From: Dromaius novaehollandiae
Taxonomy: Eukaryota; Chordata; Aves; Casuariiformes; Dromaiidae
Length of the DNA: 64,000 nucleotides
NCBI RefSeq assembly: GCF_036370855.1
Contig: NC_088110.1
Location: forward strand, 19,525,501 to 19,589,500
Reading direction: 5' to 3'
The notes beneath the pieces are model-generated. The model had not been told where the DNA came from. It worked only from the letters and a program-made list of their open reading frames with translations, and did no database searches. Each line of letters opens with the position of its first letter. Within the stretch, counting starts at the first letter, position 1. A program made the position numbers and the translations under genes. Positions 1 to 14,129 of this stretch are shown piece by piece.

Positions 1-861
1 CTAACTAGCAGTTTTACCAAGTACTTCCCTTTTATCACTATAGGCAGTGAATTTCATGTGATCTTATTTTCAGCAGCAAATTACTTCCTGTTGTGAGTTC
101 AACAGTTTGAAACACTCTGCAAAGGATCCTACACTGCAGGAAATAGTCCTGTGCTATTTCAATATTTTCTAGTTATACAAATTACTTCCTTTCCAAATTG
201 CTTTGCTTTTTTTACTCTTTAAATTGTTCAGTTTAATTATCAAACTATTTTCAAAAGCAGGAGAGCTTAGGGTTTTTTTCAGAATACTATTAGTTTTAAG
301 TTGTTTCTGTAACTAATTCATGTTCTTACGACAGGCTTTTCAGCTCTCACAAAAATAATTTGAAAATAGTTACGGCACGAGACAACATAACACTGGTGTA
401 TTTAAAGTTTAAAGGATAACGCTTAAGCGACAACTAAACAGCAATTTTTCCATCCTGATACAGACAGACCTTGTCACTTTAATCCTTAAAAAATCAACAT
501 AGTTAAACATTTCCTTTCTTTTTTTAAGCCAAAGCCAAAACCTATTACGATTTTGTTTTAAATGGGAAAGAAGACAGTCTTATGTTATACTAAGTGTATT
601 AAATGAGTGCTGGGGATATTTGATTAAACGTTTTGGAGGCAAATGCATAGTGACATGTGCCAAATGACCTGCCAACAGCTCTGATCTGACCCAAATGAAA
701 CCGCTTTCAGGTTATTTAGAGAGGTCACCGTAAAACGACAGACACGGTTTTGAAGCTACCTGCTTGCTCAGTAGAGCAGCACTCATCAAGCAATGACAAA
801 AGCAGTTTGATGAAAGTTGAGCAGTTACGGCTTAACTCCGTCGTTTACATCAGGACCTAAT
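1..861. other. AT-rich DNA, no gene seen
   Basis: No recognisable exon, RNA gene or repeat family. Sequence is ordinary AT-rich avian intergenic DNA. Confidence 0.6.
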
Positions 862-1096
862 TATAGCGCGTCGGGTCACGCCGCCGGCTCCGCCGCCTGC
901 CTCCGGCACAGCAGCCCGCGCGGTGAGTCACCGCTGCGCGGGGGGAAGGTCCGCCACTGCCACCGCCACTGCCACCGCCACCGTCACCGCTGCCCTCTCC
1001 ACCTGGCACCGGCCACCGCTCCGCTCCCGCTCAGAAAGCGGGCTGAGCCATGCCTGAACTTCAGCGCTGACATCGCTACGCATCTCCGCTCCGAAA
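862..1096. promoter_or_regulatory. Small CpG-rich block, candidate promoter or first exon
   Basis: This is a sharply bounded GC-rich, CpG-rich segment in AT-rich surroundings. It contains a strong plus-strand splice-donor match, CGCG|GTGAGT, with the cut after 922. It also holds a perfect 11-base palindrome GGTGAGTCACC (922-932) centred on an AP-1 site. It could be the promoter and non-coding first exon of an upstream neighbour or of a non-coding RNA, or a remnant of a mobile element. No protein was recognised in the frames crossing it. Confidence 0.45.
951..993. repeat. Imperfect CCRCCGYCACTG-type short repeat
   Basis: About seven imperfect copies of a CCACYG hexamer in the small CpG-rich block. 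The repeat explains the His/Arg-rich translation in the overlapping frame, which should not be read as a protein. Confidence 0.7.
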
Positions 1097-3541
1097 AAGT
1101 TAAAAAAGGAGTATGGGAAGTGTAATGGTCACGCTGCGTGATTTTAGTCTTTACCTGTTCAAAGCTCCCCAACACAGGCTTTGCCCATAAATATATTTAA
1201 AGAAATCCAACTAAATTTGTGAAATAAACTATTTTTAGGGTTGCTGGTTTTTTAACACAACCTACTTGATCACCTCATTGCCAAAGAAGGGAAAACTCCA
1301 CACACAATATTCACCCACAAAAAGTCAAATCTTCGCAGAGGATACAATTGCAGGCTTCAAGCCTGCTTTCTGAATTACACCAAGGACCTACATTATGTGT
1401 CAATTTACAGGAAATTTGTCTACTATGCACCACAATTGTGAAAGAACAAAATCGTGTAGAAGGAGGACAGCATGTCGTAAAAGAGGAGGGTGGCTCTGAA
1501 AATGAATACAGAGCTCTGCATTCAAGAATGCATGAAACTCCTAAAGTTTCTTGTACAGAAATCAAAGTACTGAAACTCCTTCAGCAGCCACTGCCTGCAA
1601 TGTCACTGCTGGTAGTGTCAATCCAATACTAGTTCACCCTCTATTCTTTAATTGCTAAGCTTCAAATTTTTGGATCTACTCCTGGTAGATAATATTTTAA
1701 CTTCAGTCTGTTTACCACTTCTTAATCGCTCTCGCAAGTGCAACAGTAAGAAAGGGCTGGTTAAGTGATTTTTCTACAAAGAGGCTGCTGTTTTTCAATA
1801 GCAAAAATCCCGCACGGTTTTGGTATCCTTTCCGTAGGCATCACCACTCTGCTGTCTCAGGCCCATCTGTTCCTGAGTTACGGCATGCCAACCCCGGGAC
1901 TCCTATGGTCATGTTAAATCTTGCTTTTTGTACAGCTGTGTCAGCTACAGATCAAATTGGAAACAAGTACATCTATAGCTGGAATTTGAAGCTAATTCTT
2001 CCTTAAGACAGAAGCAAGCATGCAACCACATATAAAGGGAGGAAGTGTACTGAATTTATAAAATCCATGCTTACTGACAGGTGAACTGTAACTCTGACTG
2101 CGATGAAGACTTCCACTGGCTGAAGGAATGAAAGGGATATGAAATGGAGTGTACTGCAGTATGATAAAAACATGGTATTTTCATTCAAGGAACAAGAAGG
2201 TCATGAAACTTAAGTACAAGGCCAAGTCTTACAATTTTTCTTTTAGTTAAGGTGATCATTTAATATCATTGTATTAAAAACAAAAGAAGGTGCCCAGTCA
2301 TTGCTGAAAAAAATACTGTTTGAAGGTCAAATTCCCCTGCAGCTGCATGGAGGTCACCTGCATTTCACATAAAGGGCAGAACTCGCCCTGTGGTAGGAAT
2401 AGAAAATACCTCTAACATTTAGTCTGGTATTTCCTCAGCTTCTAGATACTTAGTACATGATTATACTGAAGTTATTCCAGAAGTTTATAAATCTGAGTCA
2501 TTCTCTGAACAGACAGTCTTCTAAGAGAACCATTATATGACTATAAACGAAGGCAGGCATTTAAAAATGTTAGTAAGCTTTGTAAATACAAACATTATCT
2601 GGCAAGTAAAATGATTTAGTTATATTAAAGCTCAATTAAGTTAAATGATGGTAAAAAACATAAGATACCTGGATTACATGATTATTCTCCACATGTTCAG
2701 TGCAGGAGATCAGTTTTGCATCAGTCAGCTAAATGGTCTCATCTCGCTGCCAAATTCTTAGAGGTTAATATTTGCAAGAGCCATTACAGCAGTTCAGGAT
2801 ACCTTTTCTGCTGGTATAAATGCTGAGATCGACTCCAAATGAGTCAATCCTTGAAATGGAGTCATCTCATTCTGTTTCCAACAGGCCCAAATGAGCTCTG
2901 ATTTTTTTTCTCATAAAGGAGATTGCATCTTTCCCTGTCCAAATATATGTTAATAGTGCAGGCAGAAATTTAAACACATATTTAACTGGAGAAACTAGTA
3001 ACTTAATACAAGTTGGAAGGTTCACCCTCATGGTGGTTATCCACAAACCCAGCTGCAGGGAACTTAGGTGAATAATTTTATTGCAGTGAGGGAAGGATTT
3101 TTTATCTGTTTTGTTTTTATACAATAACTGAGTACTCAGTAACTAACTGAGATAATGACTCTCTAGTGCTATGAACTGCTAGATATCCAAGGAATGTTTT
3201 GAAAACCATCCTACATAGCTCTTTATAATTAACTACAATCCATAAAATTTCCAAAATCTCCAAAAATATTTTGCTGCTTCAGCTTACTAGGAAGAATGAT
3301 GGGGTGACTGGACACCAATTTTTTACCAGATAATAAAACAGGATTTATCAGTATGCCTGACTCATTCATAAAGCTGCTAAACTGAAGTATTTGGGCAAAA
3401 ATTTCCATAGCCAGTGCAGACAGCAGAAAGATAGGAGGCAACTAGTCCTGTTACATGTCTAGACACTTCAATTTTCATGAGCTAAATATAAAATTCGTCT
3501 TTTGGCCTTTCTCTCATGCTTCTTCATTGCAACTTCAATAC

Positions 3542-3895
3542 TGACTACACCCTCAGCTCAGAGTCACAGCCCCTCCTCTGCTCCAGGATCCCATAACGCA
3601 GATGCAGATGGCTGGATCTATATTCTGTGACCAGCTGCATGTGGTGCACAGGATTCAGATGGAGGCGGTGGCAGTGCACTGCAGCAGGGTGATACGCTTC
3701 CAGACATACATTCCCAATAATAACCTCTTGGAGTAGGCCTTTCCTGTCATACAACACGACATAGCCAGCATTGGTCATGATGTGAAAAAGTGTCACTGTC
3801 ACACAACCCTGTGGGCAGACACCCTGGGATCCACACCTATTACATGGTCTGACATGTGAGTCATCATGATTCCGGTGGTGGCAGTCAATTCTGGT
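3542..3895 (-). other. Exon-like open segment, unrecognised
   Basis: On the minus strand one frame stays open for about 118 codons, from just after an in-frame TAA (near 3,900) to a stop near 3,542. It has no ATG at its beginning. Its translation has an ordinary amino-acid mix with clustered Cys and His (motifs RPCNRCGSQGVCPQGC, AVHCHRLHLNPVHH) and a plausible folded stretch (NAGYVVLYDRKGLLQE). The DNA is more GC-rich than its flanks. A possible acceptor (cccacag) sits inside it near 3,811. A second frame over 3,807-3,900 is also open, so a frameshifted pseudogene is possible. I do not recognise the family; chance is not excluded. Confidence 0.3.
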
Positions 3896-6800
3896 TCCTT
3901 AAGAGATCTGGGCTTCATGCCAAATTCTTAATAAATCATAATTAGGAGCTCAGATGTTGGGAATTGACATAATGATCATATCCAAGCAGGGAATTTGGTT
4001 CAAATCCCCTCTCTTTACCATGCAAATAGAAGAATGACCACCCAGCACTAAGAAAAGCTCAATTTAGCATTGCATATTACTCAGTTTAAGAGAGTGAATT
4101 GCACTTAATAATCTTCTGTTCTCAGAGCAATCTGTCTCCTGTACAATTCTACTTCATCATAGTGAACTAGTTCAAGGAGAAATTGTTTTAACCTTGGCAT
4201 TAAAATTCTGGATAAGATATTTAATACTCACTATTGGACAGAGAAATAAGTTCACGGGAGGCACACCATTCTGAACCCTTCTTTCCCCTTTGTATAGATC
4301 AGCAATCATATCGGAGACCTAGAAACACAGTAAGGAAACTACCAGGCAGTACGGAAGCAGATCCTCTCCTTCATTAGAGCCCCAATTGGTGCAGAAGACA
4401 GAGCAGACATTAGTGAGAAGGACAGAGATGCTGGGCTGAGGTCCAGCTTTGAAGCCCCAGCAGGGAGTCCTCCTACAGTAAAGGATTTCTCTGCTAGCAG
4501 AGAAATCTGTGGCCAAAGCCCATGCCCTTATATTTATATAATGGTACCTACAGACCAGAATGTCAGAATCCAATCCCAAGAACTGTATTAGAGACCAGTT
4601 AACAAGCAGACTCATTTTTACACGTTTTATAAATGCTGACGGCATTTGTATGAAGGCTTTGGGCTTCTGCAAGTGAGTAAGTATGAATGAGCCTACTTTC
4701 CTTCCTCCACTGAGGTTACTTTTCTAGTTCCAAGCAGCAGGACTGCAGCAGAGTCAAGATAAAAGAGTAGGTCATGCATAATTAAATATTAATTTCTACT
4801 AAGTTTTTAGAAATGCCAATAATATTATTCTCGGTATGTATGAGAACTTGGACTATTTCAATGCTTTTGTCTTGAGTGCTTTACTTACATCACTGTGTAT
4901 GATGTTTTCAACCATTTAAATTTATTTTCAACTTTTATAATTAATAGATTATCTAAATTAGATAGGATGTTTATTAAGCTGAATAATCTTTCTTCACAGA
5001 GTTAGTCTAACATGAAAAGTAATTTTATACTGACTGCATATTTTTTGGACCTAATATCTTTTCATGGCAAAATTTTCAAAAGAATATCATGTCTGGATGC
5101 ATTCTGCTTATATTGAAGTCAGTGTGTATTCTATCACTGACTTAACCAGGAAAAACTAAACCAAAACCACGATTTTTGGCAAGTGCCATCCTCTATCCTT
5201 GGTTTTGAGCAGACGTCTCATCATCTATAAATAGATGTCATATCTAGTAGAATCACATTCCTTGTTGTTATCCAGCTCTTTAATAGCAAAATATTTGACC
5301 ACTGTAACATTTTTCTACTGGACTAGTTAATGGAAACCTTAGTATAGCTCCCATTATGTATTCAAACTATTTGCCAGTTTCCTCTCAACATGTGAAAACC
5401 CTTATTTGTGAGCAATGTGCTTCATGTACTGGGAGTATCTCAAAGTAGGCAATTACTGCTTAAACAGTGGTTATATGCTGTAGCATTCTCCAAAGCATAG
5501 AAGTATTAAACAAAACAGATGAGAAAGCTTTTATTATTGCCAGATTATGCAAAGTAAGAGTTACCCTTTAAAACCAACTGTACCAAATGCTGACCTTTCT
5601 TAAGGAAAATCGCATTCCAGTTGGCAACATAGTGATTTCATCAAAACACCTTCTGTTTTCAGAATGAACCTCATGATTTTTTGCTGAATTTGCTTTAATT
5701 TACGTTAGATCCTCAGTGCCAGTATAGCTTATTTTTTTAGGAAATAGAAATATCAAATCATTTGTTCTTTTAGGTGGAAAAGCCAAGTAACAGATTTTCA
5801 CAAATCAGTGATGCCTCCCTAAGTTTTATGGACCTCTATTTTTCTTTTAAATACAGAATCTTGCAGATTGCCCGAAAATTTCCAGAAATGATCACAAGAG
5901 TCAAGGTTATAGGTCAAACCATCTTCTCTGAATATTAACAGTAAAAGTAGCTGTTATTTAAAAACCACAGCCCTATTGAAGTACTCCAGTATAAAAATAA
6001 CACAGGCAAATTAAATGCAGTAACACCTCCTTAATATTCAAACCATTCAGAGAAAGGTGGAAAAATCCAAAAACCATACCAAGGGAAAGGAAAAGGTGAT
6101 TAGTGTTATATAAAAAAGGAGTTCAAGAATAGTTGTTCGAACACCTTTCCAAGGAGGGGTATGGAACAAAATGGGAAATAAAACTCTCGTTCTACAACAC
6201 AGCAGCAGCATCTTGTAAGCTAAAAACACGACAGCAAAATTCATCCCAGATGAGCAATGTTTGTGTACAAAACTGAGCAGACGAAGCTAAAAAAATCAGA
6301 GCATTTACAGCTCCTGTAATACCAAAGAGACAATATAAATCAAATACAACAATATATTAACAGCCATTCTCATCAAACAATGAAAGCAAGATTTTAGAAG
6401 CCAAGTTCAAAGTGACTCTTCGTGTTTCAAAAGTGTTTTGGATGATCAAACTCTGTAATTGACTTGTAGGCATAACTTTACAAAGTTTCTCAGCTCAGAA
6501 ATTGCGCTCGGGTTTAAGGTCACAGTCTTCCACACCCAGCTGCATGATTCATCTCAGCTCCACTGGGCAATAGAAAGCTTTCTGCTTTGTTTTCGTATTC
6601 ATGTCCTCAGTGCTTATCATATCACAGTGTACAACATATGCTCAACTAGAGCAGGGTTATTCTTTATGGCGCTAGAATTCGGCTGAGGGGTGGAACTCTC
6701 CGTCACACGGACTAAACATCATTTTACTGGTGTACTTACAAACTGCTCCACAGAAGGAAGGTACGCACATATTTCCAACTCTCTTAGGAGTTAACCCTTT

Positions 6801-9800
6801 CTAGGTAAGTAGCTTTCTTCATTCTCCTTCAGCAGTGTCTCAGAGACCTGGTCTCAGAGTCCTTTGTCCTTGTCCTACTGGAACCTTACTCCTTTAATAA
6901 TCTTTAAATCAATTGTCCCAATTGTATGCAAAGAATGGCCTGAATAAGGGAATCTCCTTGCATACGAGGAAACATATCTCAAACCAGAAGTGGTGACCAG
7001 AAATAATCTTGCTGATGGCTTAGCTGAAGCCAGAAGTTAGTTCAACATTTCGAGCTTCTCATAAGGTGTGGCCTCCATTTTAAGCTATATGTCAGTGCTA
7101 GGAATGAAAAAGTTAACAAACACAGACTAAAATATACTGTATTCTACCTGGGTTTTTCCATTACAGACCTGACATCGTAATGATAGGTTAGACTTGAATA
7201 TTTCTGTATGAAAACATTCTTCTGGAAATTAAAAAATCATAGTCTTTTGATGCTCTGAGGGTTTTTTCTCCCAAAATCCTACATAATTTTCTAGAGAGTT
7301 ATATTACCGCTATACAATTTTATAAGCTATTTCAAAAGTCTGTCTAAGGTATCATTTACCATTCATTTCTATGGGTAATTCTAAAAGTTTCCATGGGACT
7401 TTATTAAATTCTTGTAGAATCCTACTATTCTTGTTCCTATTAAATTTCATAGCATTTTTCCACAGAGGGTTGCGCAGTCTGTTAAAGCAAAAGGCTGGAG
7501 TCAGTATAATCTAATTGGGACATTCTGATGAATGAATTTAAAGAGAAAAATTGAGTCATCATTAATTTATAACACATTGCCAGACTTAACAGTAAATACT
7601 GATCACCATACTTCTGGAAATATCTAAGCTCAAAGTTTTTACAGACTAGTTTGCTATCACAAACATGCATTCTCACGTATTTTGTGCAGATGTAGACAGC
7701 TACGTATTTACAATGGATCCTAAGTCCTTATTCTTGAAAATACTATTTTAAAAGCCCAAATAGTTTAGCCCCTCACCCCAATTGTCCTTATACGAAAAAA
7801 AGATCGCCAAGCAAACAGAAAACAGCTTACTACTGTCTAATTGGAAAGCAGAGGCTTCAGTCCGAAACAAACACATTATATGACTATCCAGGATGAACAA
7901 ACAAATTGGGGCACAGAGCTAATAACTTATGCCAGCACTACTCCATGCATCAAGGATCTTATATGCACATGGGAAGGCATTACAAAAATTAGACTAATGT
8001 ACCAGAAAGAATGGGTTTGATCTTCCGTAACAGCATTATTCTATCGCCACTGCTTTGCATTTCAGGCAACCCACAACAAACCCCTTTGCAAGGAGTGAGA
8101 TAAGGGTACCTGCTGATGGGAATTTACCTAGTTTCTGTTGGATTGTGGGCCTTTTGGAAAAACATGTAGCAGATGAGTAAATTCAGATCTCCTCTGTGCT
8201 TGCTCCCTTTTGCACCTATGGCCATATCTTTGATGAGAATATGGAAAATCTTTTTCAACACCCTCGATCAGGTTATTTATCATGGTTTAGTCAGATCCCT
8301 CGCTGCCTCCAGAGCATGCAGAGGTTTCTCTTTCCCGGCATACGAGCATCGTAAGAGGACTGATCCAAAGAATCTCAAGCAGCAGGTGGGAAGACACTGG
8401 AAATACTGTGACGGGCAGCAAGAGGTTATGAAGGTGAACTCAGGCCTCCCATTTTGAACTGACCGATTACTTAAGAAGTGAATGAATACTTCATGAAATG
8501 AAGGAAAAAATCATATACAGTCATGGCTATTAACAGTAAAATAACTAGATAAAGCCAAACTTATAGGCATTATTCATAATCTGCTCTGAAGACATGACAG
8601 AATGGCAGCTACCTTCAGCAAAATAACACAAGAAAGCAACTAGCTGTAATAAAAATGATAGGTTTCTGCTGCTGAACATATATATTCAACACTTCCACTA
8701 TGCATTTAAATGAAAAGCTGGTGAAAGTGTCTGCTGATTTACGGTACTTTGCTCCAGACATCAGGATCACAGTTTCCAAAGGTGATAAGAACTCAAAACA
8801 AGAAATGGTCGACAGTGTAATTACACTGAAGTTAAGATACTCAAGACAGGCCATATTCCGTACCTCCCTCCACAAACCAGACCATCTGTGGAAGTCTACC
8901 AGAATATGGAACAGCAGCATTTTGTAGGAGATGTTGCAGTGGAAACTTCCCTTCAAAGTCTGGCCCTTTGCATGACAAAAATTGGGAAAGACTTCAGGAA
9001 ACTGCCCACTGAAATCAGTCTTCCAGTGACCCCATTTTTTTCATTAAGTTCTAACTTAGCTGAAAACAAAGAGATTTACTGCAAAGTAGTAAGCAGAATA
9101 GAAAGTTTTGTTACTGAAAACATCCCATATGGATTCTGCTTTGCATTTCACAGGAAAAGCTCATTAGTTGGGTAGCAACTTCACTACTATTTTCTTAATT
9201 TCTAGATGTGTATATAGATGAATATATAACAAAGGCAACTTCTCACACACATGATAAAAAAGACCAGTGAATCTTATGATTTTGTACTTCATACATTTTC
9301 TCCATTCAGTGTACGTTTTGTGGACAAACCTGAGACACAAATCCTAGTAACACATTAGCGTAACAACAGTATACTAATAACATCAATGCCATAATAAAAC
9401 AATAATAACTTAAGGAACATCAACATTTTGTCACCCACGTAGCTTCCATGGAAAAAAACCACTACGATAAATGCCTCTGATAAAAGCGTGACTTTAGTCT
9501 TTTCACACACAAAATATTGCTACCATATAATTAATGCCAGCAGACTCACGGACTCTACTCACGCATTGCTTTTATCTTCCTTGCAAGGAAAAAATCCAAT
9601 GATTTTCATCACATACAAGGTAGTCGCTATGATTCTTTTCAATCCAGAAAGAAAAGCATCACTTAATAATAAATTAAATACTATATTTTCAGTCCAGACT
9701 CCTATACACAAAAGCAGGGAAATTATGGTAAGGGAAGGATAACTCCTCCACTAAAGGGATCCTTGCTTACGGATGGTTTGCTGCCATTCTGTGAGGGACT

Positions 9801-10099
9801 GAATTCACACTCTACTCCTTGCTTTGACTGATGAAATGCTCCTGGTTACCAAGGCCCTAAAAGCTTCTTCCAGGTGTTTCTTTAGATTCTAACTTGGCTG
9901 AAAATACAAACTGTGAAAGCAAAGAAGATACTAAGAACTTCTCTTACTGACTATCCAGCTGTTGTATGTAACATGGGGCTAAGTGGGGTTACCAGTCAGC
10001 CCATGTGCTGCAATATTTCATTCCAACACATCCAGCGATGCAGTGTTAGCTCAGAGTGCGAAAATCGAGGTGGGTCTTTAGAGCGAGGCAGGACATGCA

Positions 10100-10149
10100 G
10101 GGGCGCTGATGGCAATGGGGCGCTGATGGCAATGGGGCGCTGATGCAAT
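10100..10149. repeat. 17-bp tandem repeat, three copies
   Basis: The unit GGGGCGCTGATGGCAAT occurs twice exactly and a third time with one base deleted. It is GC-rich in an otherwise AT-rich setting. Confidence 0.9.
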
Positions 10150-13100
10150 AGCAGGGAGTTATCCCAAGGAGCCATTTTGACACTCTCAGTTGCTTTGACA
10201 CTCTTGGCTCATCTGAACCAACTTTTTAGTAATGCTCTTTACTCCTTTCAGAAGTTATTTTGGGCAGCAATGAAGTGGGGTCCATTGAAAGCTGGTGCCA
10301 CTCCCAGAAAGTCCTGAAGTGGGGGATACAAATCAATCCAAATGCTTACGAGAGCACAGAGACGTGACACTTCACCAGAGCAAGAGTCTAGTTTTATGAG
10401 TTCCTACTTTCGAGAAATGATGATGTGCAGAGCAACATTCTGTTATTAACTTTCTCCCAACAAAATAAGACAGCAGGAAAGTCCAGCCACACAATAGGCA
10501 ACTGCTGGATCCTGGGGATCTGGATTTTGCCATGAATTCTGTCTCTTAGAGACTAGAAAGAAGAGTCGTGAACTATAATATCCACAGTTGGACATATATT
10601 TGTATATACACATTGTATATTTATTAGTCAATGGAGAAAAAATTACTACCTATTTCAACTACACTGGAGGTGAAAAAAACCTAAGCTAAAGGAATGCAGC
10701 CTTTAAGGTTGCCCCTATTCAAAGAGACTCCACTTTGATGTGCATGAAACAACTACATGCAATCACGCATCCACACTGATGGGCAAATCTACATGAAAAT
10801 TCCTTTGAAGAGGATTTTAAAAACTGCAACCCATAAAGTTCTAGAGAGTAAATAAATTCTCATTTAGATGTGTCTCCAGGAATATACCTGGCTTCTTTAA
10901 AAAATCCTACGCATTATGGAACTGTGGAAATCCCTTCTTCATTGCAGAAAACCAACTAGAAGTCTAAAACATGAATTACAACTGGGTTCTCATGCATCCT
11001 CCACAGATCAGTACATGGCAGATGCACAAATATCAAAATTTTTTCATTAACAAAGTATTGTTTCCCCTCTCTCCTTCACCTTCCATATGCATCTGTATGT
11101 GGAATGTGAATCTACTTTTGAATGTGCATAAGACTATAGTAACACAACACAAAATACAGAAGTAGTGTTCATTGAAACACAAAATTCCAACCAGAATGGC
11201 AAAAATAACACCCTTTTTCCTACTAATATAGCAGTATAAACTACCATTTCTCCTTCATTTACTAATTTATTTAAAGGTCTTTTCTCCCCAGCCTTGGATA
11301 TAAACTGTAGATTAAAGTTTTCAAACTGTTTTTCTACCATCTCTTTCAGTATTTTACAGATTCAGAATGACTCCAGTTCAGCTTTTCAGTCAAGTTCAGA
11401 CATGGATTGTGCAATTCATTGTCAGGTGGTTTAACATAAAAAAACATGTATTCTTAACAATTTACTTAAACAGTATTTCTGACAGGTTGTGGAGGGCAGA
11501 ATGATACTGCATTTTTGACTCATCAAAGAAAAAAATTAGCTTATGGTATGGTAAAAATTATATTTAACAATCAAATTAAATTTCTGAGTGCATAGTCATT
11601 GCGTTTAAAGTCTCTAGCCTTACACTACAGCAGATGTGTTTCTGAAGGTTTCTTTTGTGATTACCATACTAGAAAACACTTTCTTTTCCTCAACGGAACA
11701 GTATCCTTATTTATTGCTTTTTACTTGAAAACACCATGCTGCTATTTGCATACAAATTTTATTTGCGACAAATAACAAATACAGATATTTTCTGCGAGTC
11801 CTGCATCTAAAACAAAGCAAAGAAGAAAAAAGTATGCAGCACTGCTACCTGGGAACGCAGGTTCCAGCCTCTGCTGCTGGGTGCAAGGCCTCAGCCAAGA
11901 GAGCTCCAGCAAAGCTGGGTTACTCTCTGCGTTCTGCGCAGCTGAGACCACACATCAATAGAGAGTCCTCTGCTAGGATGTCTTCTGCTGGAAGGCAAAA
12001 CACTTCTCCCATACAGAAGGGAATTTCGGAAGCTAAAATGCCCATGATAAATGTGAAAAGTCTTCAAGAGTTAAATGCAAGCTGCCACGGACTCTAAACT
12101 CTACAGCAAGGGAGGATGAAAGGAAGAGGTGGAGAAGGAGATAAATAAAGGCAAAAGAAATGAAGTAGGAGGTTATAAGGCAAGAAAAAAGGTAGTATGA
12201 CTTCTGCAAGTGAAATTGCATGATAACACCAAAAAGTTGAAAACGGAAAACAGAAGTGGAATGAAACCTTTATACGCCTGGTGAATCATTGTTTGGCTAG
12301 AAACCAGGAAATAATTGCTGGAGCAGGCAAACAGTGAAAAGCCATTTATAAGACCCTCGGCAGGAAGCAAGCAAGATGACTTGGGAGAAGTTGCCGGACT
12401 GGCTTAGGACAATTTCCATTGATGATGCAGGTTAAGAGAAAACACAGCAAAAACGGGAATTAAGGAATAGACAGCTGCTCACTGTGACAAGTAATACTAC
12501 TGTTGTCTGATCTGATAAGCTAGGAGAAAACGCTGGGCTTAAAGAACCACAAATGAACTTTGTAAGAGTCAATCTGCCTAAGGCAAAAGGTAACATTAAA
12601 AAAAAAACAGAACATGAGCAAAGTATTTCTTTCCTTCATCCTTCCATAAAGTGGATGACTGCATCTGGTTTTAAATGGAGTATTTGGTTTTCTTCTAAAA
12701 AAAGTTTTTCCACAAAGTGTTGGCTTTCCTTGGAAAAATACTGATTCACTTAAAAAGAAATCACTGGGAAATACACAGAGGGCTTGGAAGTTTTATTATG
12801 ATGCTGGATCAGAGCTGTACTTTGAGTGTCTTATACTTCCACAAGAGGAAAATTGAAGAAATACAGCTCATAGAAGTCACTGTGGGGAATAAGGTACCCT
12901 GGCAGCATTTTCAAATCAAAACTTAATGTTTCAACACAAAAACACTTTTGGCGGAACATTTTTGGTTTTCACCATTTGTTTTTTATTTTTGACAAAATAA
13001 AAAACAAAAAGTATTCCCATTAGCTTTATGTCTTTAAATAGAAGTATTTATTTACTTAGTTTGATAACTGTAAATTCAATTGAGTAGGACATTTCTTTGA

Positions 13101-14129
13101 GAAACAGCAGGAGGATCAGATTGCATTACACTAATTTTTATTTTAAAAAAATCTATTCTCGGACACGGATGATCAAAAGATTAAAGCTGAAGACCCTTCT
13201 CCACTAAATTTACAAAAGCATAAGGCATAAACATTTGTTGAAAATACCATTTCTGTGAGGTTAGGTATCAAGTTACTAGTATGAGAGTGCCTATGATTAG
13301 GAGACATTGCAATGCGATGTGAATGAGTAAGCCAGCCTCAGAGCATGCTCAGAGTGAAGTCTCTGCGAACAGACTGGGCGACTAGAGGTTTATCTAACCT
13401 CTCATGCAATTAATAAAAATATTCAGTCCTCACTCTTGGCAAATCTGACTTCTAAGTGCTCTTCAAATATTACAGTATTCAGCCTTTGTCACACCCATGA
13501 AAATATACTCAAGTGAAGTAGAATTTAGCCTTCAGCCATTAACTTAATTAACTTTTACTCTATTTTTCCAGGCCAACTCAGCACACTACAGGCACATGCA
13601 ATTTTACCATTTCTTATGGATGACACAGATCTGAACAAATTGAACCATCTCAGAAAAAATGTGTATTTTTGTACAAAGACACAGTTCTTGTGTCTGCTGA
13701 TGTCCTCCTAATTTCACCCTTTTAAGAGATAATAGTGCTGTCTTTCTTTTCCCCTCATGAAAATTAGAGGTACCCTAATTAACTCATTAAAATTATACTG
13801 GTGAAGACAACAAGTAGCAGGCCCGTTATACTCTTGCAATATATAAAAACAGTATTCTTCAACAGAACTTCTCACTGTGACTAGTCTCCAGAAATTAGAG
13901 CTCTAAGGAGAATTAAAATTAGCTCAGAATTTCAAGATTTTGAAATTTAACTTAATTCCAAACAAAAATCAAAAACCTTTCAAAACAATGTAAGGAGGAG
14001 AACTGAGGGAAATACATTTAACATAAGGCTATAGGGTCATCCTTAGCAGCTCAGAGGCCCTATCAGACTCCTCAGCAAGAGTCGGTGTCTGTTATGAAAT
14101 AGCTGTGGACTGATTCTTCTTTCATAAGT

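Larger units (their letters stand above)
1097..14127. other. Intergenic DNA with only short chance frames
   Basis: Apart from the exon-like segment near 3.5-3.9 kb and the 17-bp tandem repeat at 10.1 kb, I see no gene, RNA or clear repeat family. Open frames here are at most about 117 codons and resemble no protein I know. Confidence 0.5.
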
